Part shown: in pieces, positions 53,616-62,186 of the stretch
How positions within the stretch are numbered: position 1 is the first letter of the stretch
Layout of the letters: each line of letters opens with the position of its first letter
Assembly (NCBI RefSeq): GCF_016464425.1
Contig: NZ_JADDKQ010000007.1
Coordinates: 124,001-188,000, forward strand
Source: Actinotalea solisilvae
GTDB lineage: Bacteria > Actinomycetota > Actinomycetes > Actinomycetales > Cellulomonadaceae
DNA: 64,000 bases
Reading direction: 5' to 3'
Program-made: the position numbers and the translations under genes
Notes under the pieces: generated by a model
Database searches by the model: none
The model's input: only the letters and a program-made list of their open reading frames with translations
What the model was told of the DNA's origin: nothing

Positions 53616-54572
53616 ATGGATCTGCGCATCTTCACCGAGCCCCAGCAGGGCGCCTCCTACGACGACCTCCTGCGCGTGGCCCAGGCCACCGAGCGCCTGG
53701 GGTTCGACGGCTTCTTCCGCTCCGACCACTACCTCACGATGGGCGGCGACGGCCTGCCGGGCCCCACCGACGCCTGGACCACGCTCGCCGGCCTCGCGCG
53801 GGAGACGAGCCGCCTGCGCGTCGGCACGCTCGTCTCGTCCGCGACCTTCCGGCACCCGGGGATCCTGGCGATCCAGGTCGCCCAGGTCGACCAGATGTCC
53901 GGCGGCCGGGTCGAGCTCGGCCTCGGGGCGGGCTGGTTCGCGCAGGAGCACGCGGCCTACGGCATCCCCTTCCCCGAGAAGCGCTTCGGCCTCCTCACCG
54001 AGCAGCTCGAGGTCGTCACCGGCCTGTGGCGCACGCCCGAGGGTGAGCGCTTCGACCACGCGGGCGCGCACTACACGCTCACCGACTCGCCCGCGCTGCC
54101 CAAGCCCGTCCAGGAGGTCGCCGTCGCGGACGGCCGCCGCGTCCCCGGCGCGGGGGTCCCGGTGATCGTCGGCGGCAAGGGCCCGCGCCGCACTCCCGCG
54201 CTCGCGGCACGGTTCGCGTCCGAGTTCAACGCGTCGTTCCCCGAGATCGACGAGATCGCCGCGATGTTCGCGCGGGTCCGCGCGGCGTGCGAGGAGATCG
54301 GCCGTGCCCCGGACGACCTCGTGTACTCGGCCGCGCTCGTCCTGTGCGTCGGCGCCGACGAGGCCGAGGTCGCGCGCCGCGCCGCGGCGATCGGGCGCGA
54401 GCCCGCGGAGCTGCGCGAGCACGGCGTCGCCGGCACGGTGAGCGAGGCCGTCGACCGGATCGGCGCGCTCGCGGACGCGGGCGTCGAGCGGCTCTACCTC
54501 CAGGTGCTCGACCTCGCCGACCTCGACCACCTCGAGCTGGTCGCCGCCGAGGTCGCTCAGCCGCGCGCCTGA
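53616..54572 (+). CDS. LLM-class F420/flavin-dependent oxidoreductase
   Basis: 318 residues, ATG 53616, 24 nt after the SufR-like gene. Luciferase-like TIM barrel: ERLGFDGFFRSDHYLTMGGD, TSRLRVGTLVSSATFRHPGI, LAIQVAQVDQMSGGRVELGL and GAGWFAQEHAAYGIPFP, the signature of F420-dependent enzymes of the N5,N10-methylene-H4MPT reductase-like group. PVIVGGKGPRRTPALAARFA binds the cofactor phosphate. The hydride acceptor is unknown. It may be cotranscribed with the regulator gene. Confidence 0.9.
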   Translation: MDLRIFTEPQQGASYDDLLRVAQATERLGFDGFFRSDHYLTMGGDGLPGPTDAWTTLAGLARETSRLRVGTLVSSATFRHPGILAIQVAQVDQMSGGRVELGLGAGWFAQEHAAYGIPFPEKRFGLLTEQLEVVTGLWRTPEGERFDHAGAHYTLTDSPALPKPVQEVAVADGRRVPGAGVPVIVGGKGPRRTPALAARFASEFNASFPEIDEIAAMFARVRAACEEIGRAPDDLVYSAALVLCVGADEAEVARRAAAIGREPAELREHGVAGTVSEAVDRIGALADAGVERLYLQVLDLADLDHLELVAAEVAQPRA

Positions 54573-55894
54573 GCCCGGCCCGCCCGGCCGGTCGTCGCCG
54601 GCCGGGCGGCCACCGCGCGCGCCGTGCCCCAGACCGCGCACGCGAGCACCGCGAGGAGCAGCCCGTTGCGGGCGTCGAGGATCAGGGCCATGCCGCCGTC
54701 GCCCTCGAGCAGCGGGAGGTAGCCCCACGGGAACACCGCCTGCGTGAGCCCCGCCGCGGCGAGGACCAGGCCCGCGGCCGCGTGCCACCAGCGCGGTCTG
54801 GACCACGCCCCGGCCCGCACGGCGAGCAGGACAGCGACGGGCGGCGCGAACCACGTGAGGAACTGCGGTGAGCCGACCTTGTTCGCGACCACGAGCACCG
54901 CCACGAGCAGGAGCGAGGCGGGCAGCAGCGCGGCGGGCGCGGTGCCCCGGCGCCGCGCGACCAGCAGCACGGCCGCCACGACGGCGACCGCCACCGGCAG
55001 GACGACGTCGAGCGCGCGCGCGACCTCGGCCGTGCCCGGGCCGACGACCTCGTAGGTCACGAGCTCCTCGTTGAGCCGGACGGCGACGTCGGGCCGGTGC
55101 AGCGCGCCGACGAGGGTCGCGGCGACCGACTCGACCTGGAGGCCCCGCTCGCCCTGCGTGGTGAGGAAGTCGAGGACCCGCGGCAGGCCGCCGCCCAGCG
55201 CCACCGCGCCGACGACGACGGCGCACACCGCGGCCGCCGGGACGACGACGTCGCGCCACGGGCGTCGCGCCGCGGCCGCGAGCGGGAGCACGAGCGCGCC
55301 CGGCGCCACCTTGATCCACGCGCCGGCCGTGAGGAGCGCCGCCGCGAGCCGCGTGCCCCCGGGCGTCGCGGCGCGAGCGGACGACGGCGACGCCGCGAGC
55401 AGGGCGAGCACGGTCAGCGGCGCGACCACCGCGTCGATCCGCCCCATCGCGACGGGCCCCAGCAGGAGGAGGAACGCGAGCCACCACCATGCGCCGCGCG
55501 CGCCGAGCCGGCCGTGCCCTCGGTGCCGCACGAGCGCGACGACGGCCGCCGCGTCGAGCGCCGTGACGAGCAGGCACCAGCCGATCGCGTAGCCCGGGTT
55601 CGTCGTGGCGCCCAGCGCGGGCAGCAGCATGGGCAGCACGGCGCCCGCGGGGTAGACGAACGGGTCGTCGAGCACCGGCCAGCGGCCGGTCTCGAGGCCC
55701 TGGTACATCCACCACCGGTAGAGGTCGACGTCGTGGAAGGCCTGCGACGGCAGCACGACGACGCCCAGGTACGCGAGCCAGGCGTGCACGGCCGCGAAGG
55801 CCGCGGCGAGCGCGAGGTGGCGGCGCCGGGCGCCGCCCGCCCGGCCGCTCAGCTGTACGAGGTCGCGCCGATGGTGGCGAACATCGTGCCCCAC
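54557..55894 (-). CDS. GT87/DUF2029-type membrane mannosyltransferase
   Basis: 445 residues if GTG 55894 is the start; this overlaps the preceding DUF4190 gene by 46 nt. GTG 55789 is an alternative that would cut into the first helix. Ten to twelve membrane helices and the luminal acidic motif in SQAFHDVDLYRWWMYQGLET, followed by DDPFVYPAGAVLPMLLPA, as in polyprenyl-phosphomannose-dependent GT87 (alpha-mannosyltransferase) enzymes of actinobacterial glycolipid or arabinomannan synthesis. MGRIDAVVAPLTVLALL and VNKVGSPQFLTWFAPPVAVL are further conserved loops. Its end overlaps the convergent LLM gene by 16 nt. Confidence 0.82.
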   Translation of the reverse strand: MGHDVRHHRRDLVQLSGRAGGARRRHLALAAAFAAVHAWLAYLGVVVLPSQAFHDVDLYRWWMYQGLETGRWPVLDDPFVYPAGAVLPMLLPALGATTNPGYAIGWCLLVTALDAAAVVALVRHRGHGRLGARGAWWWLAFLLLLGPVAMGRIDAVVAPLTVLALLAASPSSARAATPGGTRLAAALLTAGAWIKVAPGALVLPLAAAARRPWRDVVVPAAAVCAVVVGAVALGGGLPRVLDFLTTQGERGLQVESVAATLVGALHRPDVAVRLNEELVTYEVVGPGTAEVARALDVVLPVAVAVVAAVLLVARRRGTAPAALLPASLLLVAVLVVANKVGSPQFLTWFAPPVAVLLAVRAGAWSRPRWWHAAAGLVLAAAGLTQAVFPWGYLPLLEGDGGMALILDARNGLLLAVLACAVWGTARAVAARPATTGRAGRAQARG

Positions 55895-56379
55895 ACGAGC
55901 ACGAAGAACAGGCCGCCCAGCACGCCGAGGCCGATGCCGATCCAGCCGAGGATCACGCCCCACGTCGCGAGCGAGGAGCCCTCCTCGCCGGTCCGCGCGA
56001 TCTCCTTCTTCGCCATCATGCCGGTGATCACGGCGACGATGGAGCCGACGAAGAAGAGCACGGTGAGGCCGCAGATGCCCGCGACGAGCGAGACCACGGC
56101 CATGGTGTTGTTCGGCCGCGACGCCACCGGCGGGTAGCCCGCGTAGCCGTACTGGTCGCCGTAGGCCGTCGTCGACGGCCCCTGCGCGTACGACGACGGG
56201 TAGCCCTGCTGCGGGTAGCCCTGCTGGGGGTAGCCCTGCTGGGGGTAGCCCTGCTGGGCGTACGGCTGCTGGGCGTACGGCTGCTGGCCGGGCGTCGCGT
56301 ACGGGTCCGGCTGCGCGGCGGAGTCACCCGGGCCCGGTGCCCCGGTGGGCTCGCTGGGCGGGGGTGTGGGCTGGCTCAT
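55849..56379 (-). CDS. DUF4190 membrane protein with Gln/Tyr/Pro-rich N-terminus
   Basis: 176 residues, ATG 56379. The first ~90 residues are low-complexity, with four QQGYP pentads and two QQPYA. Two membrane helices then follow (MAVVSLVAGICGLTVLFFVG, then a second after MMAKKEIARTGEEGSSLATW, VILGWIGIGLGVLGGLFFVL), the DUF4190 arrangement. A proline/tyrosine-rich tail plus two helices is common in actinobacterial cell-envelope and division-associated proteins. Function unknown. Confidence 0.88.
   Translation of the reverse strand: MSQPTPPPSEPTGAPGPGDSAAQPDPYATPGQQPYAQQPYAQQGYPQQGYPQQGYPQQGYPSSYAQGPSTTAYGDQYGYAGYPPVASRPNNTMAVVSLVAGICGLTVLFFVGSIVAVITGMMAKKEIARTGEEGSSLATWGVILGWIGIGLGVLGGLFFVLVWGTMFATIGATSYS
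56201..56290 (-). repeat. 15-bp tandem repeats in DUF4190 gene
   Basis: CCCTGCTGGGGGTAG-type 15-mers repeat at 15-nt intervals, encoding QQGYP, and give way to the similar GGCTGCTGGGCGTAC encoding QQPYA. In-frame, so copy number can vary without frameshift. Confidence 0.85.
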
Positions 56380-56567
56380 GGCTCATCCTCGGCTCGGGCG
56401 GTCGGTGCGCAGGTCAGGCCCCGTGGACCAGGCGACACCTACCCGGCCAGCATGGCACAGCAGCACGTGGAGACGGGCCCCGTCGGCGGGCCGCGGTCGC
56501 TAGCATGCGGCTGGCCCCGCGGCGCTCCCTGCGCCCTGCGGCGAGGCCGTCGGCGGAGGAGAACCAC

Positions 56568-57902
56568 ATGGCCCTGGGTTGGCGCGTGCACGGCGACGGA
56601 CGTCGGGTCGGACCGGGCGCCGTCGTCGCCCCCGACGAGAGGCTCAGCTGGCCGCGGACCATCGGCATCGGCATGCAGCACGTCGTGGCGATGTTCGGCG
56701 CGACGTTCCTCGTCCCGATCATCACGGGCCTGCCGCCCGCGACGACGCTCTTCTTCTCGGCCGTCGGCACCGCGCTCTTCCTGCTCCTCACGGGCAACCG
56801 CCTGCCGAGCTACCTGGGCTCGAGCTTCGCGTTCCTCGCCCCCATCGCCGCGGCCCAGGCCGAGGGCGGCACGGCCGTCGCGCTCGGCGGCGTCCTGCTC
56901 ACCGGCGTGCTCCTCGCGCTCGTCGGCCTCGTCGTGCACGTCGCGGGGTCGCGGTGGATCGACGTCGTCATGCCGCCCGTCGTGACGGGCACGATCGTCG
57001 CGCTCATCGGGCTCAACCTCGCGCCCGTCGCGCGCGACAGCTTCCAGGCCGCGCCGCTCACGGCGCTCGTCACGCTGCTCGCGATCGTGCTCATCACGGT
57101 CCTCTTCCGGGGCATCCTCGGCCGCCTCGCGATCCTCCTGGGCGTGCTGGTCGGCTACCTCGTGGCCGTGCTGCGCGACGAGGTCGACTTCACGGGCGTC
57201 GGCGACGCCGCCTGGGTCGGCCTGCCCGACTTCACCGCGCCGTCCTTCGACCTGTCCGTGCTCGGCCTCTTCGCCCCCGTCGTCTTCGTGCTCGTGGCCG
57301 AGAACGTGGGCCACGTGAAGTCGGTCGCCGCCATGACGGGCCGCGACCTCGACCCGCTCCTGGGCCGCGCCCTCCTCGCCGACGGCGTCGCGACGACGCT
57401 CGCGGGCGCCGGCGGCGGATCCGGGACCACGACGTACGCCGAGAACATCGGCGTCATGGCCGCGACGCGCGTGTACTCGACCGCGGCCTACTGGGTGGCC
57501 GCGGCGACCGCGCTGCTCCTCAGCCTCTCGCCCAAGTTCGGCGCGCTCATCGCGACCATCCCCGCGGGCGTCCTCGGCGGGGCCACGACCGTCCTCTACG
57601 GGATGATCGGCATCCTCGGCGCGCGCATCTGGGTGCAGAACCGCGTGAACTTCTCGGACCCGGTCAACCTCACGACGGCCGCCGTCGCGCTCGTCATCGG
57701 CATCGCGAACTTCACGTGGGCCGCGGGCGACGTCGCCTTCGGCGGGATCGCGCTGGGCACCGCGGCCGCGATCGGCATCTACCACCTCATGCGGTCCGTG
57801 GCCCGGTGGCGCGGGACGAGCGAGGAGGCCGCGACGCCGGCCTCCGTGCCCGGCGGCGCCGAGCTCGAGGACCGGCGACCCGAGGTGACCGAGCACCGCT
57901 GA
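56568..57902 (+). CDS. Uracil/xanthine permease, NCS2 family
   Basis: 444 residues, ATG 56568 with GGAGGAG upstream; the preceding open frame is noise. About twelve to fourteen helices; NCS2 motifs: IGIGMQHVVAMFGATFLVPI, VLVAENVGHVKSVAAMTGRD (substrate-binding Glu) and GGGSGTTTYAENIGVMAATR (the NxGxT-type signature as YAENIG). The YAENIG and AENVGH pattern favours uracil permease (UraA). Uracil would feed Upp, whose gene is elsewhere in this window. Single gene. Confidence 0.92.
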   Translation: MALGWRVHGDGRRVGPGAVVAPDERLSWPRTIGIGMQHVVAMFGATFLVPIITGLPPATTLFFSAVGTALFLLLTGNRLPSYLGSSFAFLAPIAAAQAEGGTAVALGGVLLTGVLLALVGLVVHVAGSRWIDVVMPPVVTGTIVALIGLNLAPVARDSFQAAPLTALVTLLAIVLITVLFRGILGRLAILLGVLVGYLVAVLRDEVDFTGVGDAAWVGLPDFTAPSFDLSVLGLFAPVVFVLVAENVGHVKSVAAMTGRDLDPLLGRALLADGVATTLAGAGGGSGTTTYAENIGVMAATRVYSTAAYWVAAATALLLSLSPKFGALIATIPAGVLGGATTVLYGMIGILGARIWVQNRVNFSDPVNLTTAAVALVIGIANFTWAAGDVAFGGIALGTAAAIGIYHLMRSVARWRGTSEEAATPASVPGGAELEDRRPEVTEHR

Positions 57903-57940
57903 CGCGACGACGACGGCGGCGGGCGCGCCCGGGGCTGCGG

Positions 57941-58564
57941 CTAGAGGCGCAGGCCCAGCAGCGCGCCGCCGTCGTCCTCCTCGAGGACCTCGAACCCGAG
58001 GTGCTCGTAGAACGCGCGCGCGTTCGCGTTGCGCGAGCTGACGCCCAGGTGGACGCCCGGGACGCCCCGCTCGCGCAGCGCGTCGAAGAGTCGTTCGAGG
58101 AGGGCGCGGCCCCAGCCCCCGCCCTGCGCCTCGGGCAGCAGGTCGACGTGGAGGTGCGCCGGGTAGGCCGCGACCACGTCGGCGGCCTCGCGGCGCGGCT
58201 CGTGCAGCAGCTGCACGAGGCCGGCGTCGGGGGAGTCCGCGGGGACGCTCCCGCGCGGGAACCGCTCGCGCAGCGCGGGCCACCAGTGCTCCTCGCACGC
58301 GTCCTCGAACGCGGCGGTGTCCGCGGCGCCGAGGACGTAGCCGACCGGGACGTCGTCGGGCCCGGCCACGACCCAGGCGAGGTCGGGGCTCAGCAGCAGG
58401 TACGGCCGGAGCCAGATGTCGGCCAGCAGCTCCGGGTGCGCGAACCGGGGGCGCGCGTCGCCCCCGGCGTCGCCCGTGCGGACGCAGACGTCGTCGAGCG
58501 CGGCGGCGTCGGACGCGCGCGCGGCGCGCAGGTGCAGTGCGGGCACGGCGGTCGGCGGGGCCAT
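57941..58564 (-). CDS. GNAT-family N-acetyltransferase
   Basis: 207 residues, ATG 58564. LHLRAARASDAAALDDVCVR opens the fold; acetyl-CoA loop in AQGGGWGRALLERLFDALRE (Q/R-x-x-G-x-G/A) preceded by YPAHLHVDLLPE, then LGVSSRNANARAFYEHLGFE. The long insertion with DIWLRPYLLLSPDLAWVVAG and CEEHWWPALRERFP resembles the acetyltransferase domain linked to O-GlcNAcase-like proteins. Substrate unknown. It begins a run of same-strand genes with short gaps. Confidence 0.88.
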   Translation of the reverse strand: MAPPTAVPALHLRAARASDAAALDDVCVRTGDAGGDARPRFAHPELLADIWLRPYLLLSPDLAWVVAGPDDVPVGYVLGAADTAAFEDACEEHWWPALRERFPRGSVPADSPDAGLVQLLHEPRREAADVVAAYPAHLHVDLLPEAQGGGWGRALLERLFDALRERGVPGVHLGVSSRNANARAFYEHLGFEVLEEDDGGALLGLRL

Positions 58565-58570
58565 CCGCCG

Positions 58571-59245
58571 TCAGCCCTCGGGAGCGGGCTCGCCCTCGAC
58601 GGCCGGGGCCGCCGTCGGCGTCGGCGCGGGGAGGGCGGCGGCGCGCGCCTCCTCGAGCGGCACGCAGCCCTCGACCGGGCTGAGCGGCACCGCGAGGTCG
58701 AGCACGACCGCGGCCGGGTCGACGAGCGTCGAGAACTGCTCGCCGAGCACGAGGTCGATCGCCGTCTCGGCCCGCTGGTCCATGACGAGCACGGGCGTGG
58801 GGACGTGCGCGGCGAGCGTGTAGGCGCTCTGCAGGCCGGCCTCGCCGAAGACGATCTGCGCCGAGCCGGGGAGCCGCGCGGGGTAGTTGCCCGCCGTCGG
58901 GACGACGAAGCCGCGCGTGCTCAGGGCGCTGCTCGTCTCTCCCGCGAGGCCCGAGCGACCGGCGCCGTTGTAGACGTTGACGGAGATCGCGGTGTACTGG
59001 ATCGGGAGCATGCCCTCGGGCGGGCACGGCGGCGGCGGGAGCGTGCTGGCGGCGTCGTCGGCCGGGGGCGAGCTGAACTCGCGGTCGAGGAACGGCGCGG
59101 AGACCACGCCGGTGTAGACGGCCGCCGAGCCGACGCCGGCGACCACCAGGCCCGCGATGAGCGAGCCGAAGACCACCGCCTGACGCTCGTGCGTCCGCCG
59201 GCGACGCAGCCGCCGCTCGCGCTCTGCGGCGGTGAGCTCCTCCAT
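58571..59245 (-). CDS. LytR C-terminal-domain membrane protein
   Basis: 224 residues, ATG 59245, 1-nt overlap with the preceding stop. Short basic cytoplasmic end, one helix (~22-45: QAVVFGSLIAGLVVAGVGSA), Pro-rich linker, then a LytR_C domain outside: ISVNVYNGAGRSGLAGETSS followed by ALSTRGFVV. LytR_C domains accompany LCP enzymes that attach glycopolymers to peptidoglycan; standalone versions probably bind cell-wall polymers. A Pro/Ala-rich tail follows. Cotranscribed with the small gene upstream. Confidence 0.88.
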   Translation of the reverse strand: MEELTAAERERRLRRRRTHERQAVVFGSLIAGLVVAGVGSAAVYTGVVSAPFLDREFSSPPADDAASTLPPPPCPPEGMLPIQYTAISVNVYNGAGRSGLAGETSSALSTRGFVVPTAGNYPARLPGSAQIVFGEAGLQSAYTLAAHVPTPVLVMDQRAETAIDLVLGEQFSTLVDPAAVVLDLAVPLSPVEGCVPLEEARAAALPAPTPTAAPAVEGEPAPEG

Positions 59246-59544
59246 CAGTCCTCCAGGACGAGCACGCGCGCGTGCAGGATCGGCCGCTGCTGGAGCGCGG
59301 CGCGGACGGCCCGGTGCAGGCCGTCCTCGAGGTACATGACGCCCTTCCACTGCACGACGTGCGCGAAGAGGTCGCCGTAGAAGGTCGAGTCCTCCGAGAG
59401 GAGGTTGTCGAGGTTGAGCGTCCGCTTGGTCGTCACCAGGTCGTCGAGGCGGACCTGGCGGGGCGGCACCTCCGCCCACTGCTTGGGCGTGGTGAGGCCA
59501 TGGTCCGGGTACGGGCGTCCGTCGCCCACGGCCTTGAAGATCAC
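59245..59544 (-). CDS. Small conserved actinobacterial protein (VapB-like label uncertain)
   Basis: 99 residues, GTG 59544 overlapping the DedA stop (GTGA). MIFKAVGDGRPYPDHGL and the stretch HVVQWKGVMYLEDGLHRAV are well formed and highly GC-coded, so it is a real gene. The segment YLEDGLHRAVRAAL is reminiscent of ParB/sulfiredoxin-like nucleotide pockets (DGxHR). I recall proteins like this being labelled VapB-family antitoxins, but no toxin gene is beside it, so I would not call it an antitoxin. Confidence 0.75.
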   Translation of the reverse strand: MIFKAVGDGRPYPDHGLTTPKQWAEVPPRQVRLDDLVTTKRTLNLDNLLSEDSTFYGDLFAHVVQWKGVMYLEDGLHRAVRAALQQRPILHARVLVLED

Positions 59545-60281
59545 AGTCCGAGTCTAGTCGGGGCGGGCGACGCTGCTCGTCCGTCCGCGGTCGGACGTCG
59601 TGCGACCGGGTCGTCCCCTCGCCCGCCCACCCCTGCCGCGCCGACCGGCACGGGCGGGCGAGGAAGGCGCGGCGCGGCGCGGTCCCGTACGCGCAGCAGC
59701 ACGCGGAGCACGGCGTCGACCAGGGTCCCGACGACGAGGCCGACGGCCACCCCCGCGAGCACGCCCAGGAGCGGGTGGTGCTCGGCCAGCGCGCGCCCGG
59801 CACCGACGCCGAGCGCGACGGAGGACGCCGACCACGTGACCGCGGCGACGGCCGTGACCAGGGTGAACCGGCGTCGGGAGTACCCGACGCTGCCCGCGGT
59901 GAGGTTGGCGGCGACGCGGCCGACCGGGACGAACCGCGCGCCGACGAGGAACGCCGCGCCCCGCTGCTCGAGCGCCGCCGCAGCCCAGGCGAGCGCCTGC
60001 CGGGCCCGCGGCGTGCGCAGGAGCCGGACCCGTTCGACCGGCACGCGGCGGCCGACCGCGTAGGCGAGCTGGTCCCCGGCGAAGGCGCCAAGCGCGGCGA
60101 CCGCGACGAGCACGCGGAGGTCGGGCGACCCGGTCGACGCGGCCAGCGCGGCCAGGGCGATCACGACCGACTCGCTCGGTACGGGCGGCACGAGGCCGTC
60201 CGCGGTCACGGCCGCCAGGAGCACCACGAGGGCCCAGGGCGAGTCGGCGAGCGCGGCTGCCCAGGCCTCGAGGCCCGGCAC
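59541..60281 (-). CDS. DedA-family membrane protein
   Basis: 246 residues from GTG 60281, 2 nt after the permease stop. DedA/SNARE-assoc domain: DGLVPPVPSESVVIALAALA (PPxPSE re-entrant motif), GDQLAYAVGRRVPVER, FLVGARFVPVGRVAANLTAG followed by SVGYSRRRF, matching the conserved E, R and F/G-R-F-x-P-x-x-R elements. These proteins flip lipids (undecaprenyl phosphate or phospholipids). A Pro/Arg-rich tail of ~45 residues is probably disordered. Cotranscribed with the ABC genes upstream. Confidence 0.92.
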   Translation of the reverse strand: MPGLEAWAAALADSPWALVVLLAAVTADGLVPPVPSESVVIALAALAASTGSPDLRVLVAVAALGAFAGDQLAYAVGRRVPVERVRLLRTPRARQALAWAAAALEQRGAAFLVGARFVPVGRVAANLTAGSVGYSRRRFTLVTAVAAVTWSASSVALGVGAGRALAEHHPLLGVLAGVAVGLVVGTLVDAVLRVLLRVRDRAAPRLPRPPVPVGAAGVGGRGDDPVARRPTADGRAASPAPTRLGL

Positions 60282-60283
60282 GC

Positions 60284-61141
60284 TCAGAGGTCCTTGCGGG
60301 CGAAGGAGAGCGCGGCCAGGGCCCAGACCATCGCGACCCACACAGCCGCCCACGCCAGGTAGGCGAGCGTCAGGGGTGCCTGGCTAAGGAAGGGGAAGCC
60401 GTCCATCTCGGGTCCGAACTGCGCGACGGCGGCCGAGTCCTGGAAGGCGTGCATGGCGCCGCGCCACAGCCCGTCGGTCGGCAGGAGCATGCGCGAGACG
60501 GTGCCGACCCGCTCGACGCCCTCGTTGCCGAGCGCCTGCCCGACGCCGCCGACGACGCCCGCGACCCAGGTCGCGCCGAACAGTCCGACGGCGACCACGC
60601 CGGAGGCCATGGGCGACACGACGGTCGAGAGCAGCAGGCTGAGCGTCAGCAGGACGACGGTCTGGAAGGCCAGGAGCGCGAGCGCGACGACGGGCTGCGG
60701 CGGCCAGTAGTCGACCGTCCACAGGACGACGAGGCACTGGGCGAGCCCCGCGAGCACGACGAAGCCGGTGCCGAACGCGACGAGCCCGAGCCACTTGCCG
60801 AGCAGCACCGCGTGGCGCCGGACGGGCCGGGCGAGGACGGACAGCGCGATGCCGGACTCGGTCTCGCCCGCGACCGTCGGTCCGGCGAGGAACGCCGTGC
60901 CCAGCGCCGCGATGAGGCTGAACCCGAACATCACGAGGTTGAGCACCTGGGACGCGGCGAGCCGCGCCTGCCCGCTCGTGAGCGTGCCGAACTCGGACTC
61001 GGCCGCGAGGCGCGAGAAGCCCCACGCGCTGAGCAGCAGCAGGACGAGCGTGAGGCCGGCGAGCGCGAGCACCACGCGGCGGCGCGACGCCTCGCGGAGC
61101 GTGAGGCCGGCGACGGTGAGGGCGGTGCGCAGCGAGGTCAT
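60284..61141 (-). CDS. ABC-2 type permease
   Basis: 285 residues, ATG 61141 overlapping the ATPase stop (ATGA). Six helices; LRTALTVAGLTLREASRRRV entry and TVAGETESGIALSVLARPVR, then RHAVLLGKWLGLVAFGTGFV, typical of NosY/ABC-2 permeases. Together with the ATPase it forms an exporter of unknown substrate. Confidence 0.93.
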   Translation of the reverse strand: MTSLRTALTVAGLTLREASRRRVVLALAGLTLVLLLLSAWGFSRLAAESEFGTLTSGQARLAASQVLNLVMFGFSLIAALGTAFLAGPTVAGETESGIALSVLARPVRRHAVLLGKWLGLVAFGTGFVVLAGLAQCLVVLWTVDYWPPQPVVALALLAFQTVVLLTLSLLLSTVVSPMASGVVAVGLFGATWVAGVVGGVGQALGNEGVERVGTVSRMLLPTDGLWRGAMHAFQDSAAVAQFGPEMDGFPFLSQAPLTLAYLAWAAVWVAMVWALAALSFARKDL

Positions 61142-62184
61142 CGTGCCCCCCGGGGGTGCTCGTGCCCGACGGCGGCCTCGGCCTCGGTCGCGGCCGACGC
61201 GGCGTCGGCGCGCTCCGCGGAGCCGGCGCGCAGGATCCCCAGGAGGCGGTCCTCGAGGCTGATCCGGCCCGGCTCGACCGCGTGCACGCGCGCGCCGAGC
61301 GCGACGAGCGCGCCGACGAGGTCGGGCACGGTGCCGTCCTCGTCGGCCGCGGGGAGCTCGACGGTGAACCACGCGCCGTCGCGCACGACGGCGCCCGTCG
61401 CCGCGAGCCTCTGCTCCGCGGCGGGCGTCACGTCGGTGAGGTGGAGGCGCAGCTCGCGCCGGCCGAGCAGCTCGGCGAGCGAGCCCTCCGCCGCGACGCG
61501 CCCACGGTCGAGGATGACGACGCGGTCGCACACGCGCTCGACCTCGCCGATGAGGTGGGAGTTGAGCAGCACGGCGACGCCCTGCGCGCGCAGGTCGAGC
61601 ACGACGTCCCGGACGTCCGCGCGCCCGAGCGGGTCGAGCGCGCTCGTCGGCTCGTCGAGCACGACGAGCTCGGGGCGGGCCACGAGCGCGACGGCGAGCC
61701 CGAGGCGCTGCTGCATGCCCTTGGAGAAGCCGCCGACGCGGTCGTGCTCGCGGTCGGCGAGGCCGACGCGCGCGAGCCGCTCGCGCTGCTCCGTGTTGGG
61801 CACGGCGAGTCCCGCGAGCCGGACGTGCAGCGCGAGCACCTCGCCCGCGCTGAGCCACGGCTGGTAGCGGAAGAGCTCGGGCAGGTAGCCGACGCGCGCC
61901 CGGGCGGCGGGCTCGGCCGACGCGCGGCCGAGCAGCAGCGCCTCGCCCGCGTCCGGCCGGACGAGCCCGAGCAGCATCTTGATGACGGTCGTCTTCCCGG
62001 CGCCGTTGGGGCCGAGCAGGCCGACGACCTCGCCGCGGCCGACCTCGAGCGCGACGTCGGCGACGGCCTCGCGCCGGCCGTACCGCTTGCGCAGGCCCGA
62101 GCACCAGATCGCGGGCGACGGGGGCAGGTCCGCGACGAGGCGCGCGGCGGCCTCCCGCGCGTCGCGGGCGGGCTCGGCGGCCAC
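61138..62184 (-). CDS. ABC transporter ATPase
   Basis: 348 residues from GTG 62184, 2 nt after the stop of the zinc anti-sigma-like gene; a longer upstream frame is inside that gene. Walker A GPNGAGKTT, signature FSKGMQQRLGLA, Walker B LVVLDEPTSALDPLGR, H-loop LLNSHLIGEV. Similar to NosF-type or sodium/gliding-type ATPases. C-terminal ~100 residues add a ligand-like extension. Coupled to the permease. Confidence 0.94.
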   Translation of the reverse strand: MAAEPARDAREAAARLVADLPPSPAIWCSGLRKRYGRREAVADVALEVGRGEVVGLLGPNGAGKTTVIKMLLGLVRPDAGEALLLGRASAEPAARARVGYLPELFRYQPWLSAGEVLALHVRLAGLAVPNTEQRERLARVGLADREHDRVGGFSKGMQQRLGLAVALVARPELVVLDEPTSALDPLGRADVRDVVLDLRAQGVAVLLNSHLIGEVERVCDRVVILDRGRVAAEGSLAELLGRRELRLHLTDVTPAAEQRLAATGAVVRDGAWFTVELPAADEDGTVPDLVGALVALGARVHAVEPGRISLEDRLLGILRAGSAERADAASAATEAEAAVGHEHPRGAR

Positions 62185-62186
62185 GG

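Noticed and set aside
59245..59544. Toxin-antitoxin system (VapB-like label)
   Set aside because: No toxin ORF is adjacent; neighbours are envelope genes, and the residue pattern is closer to a ParB-like pocket.
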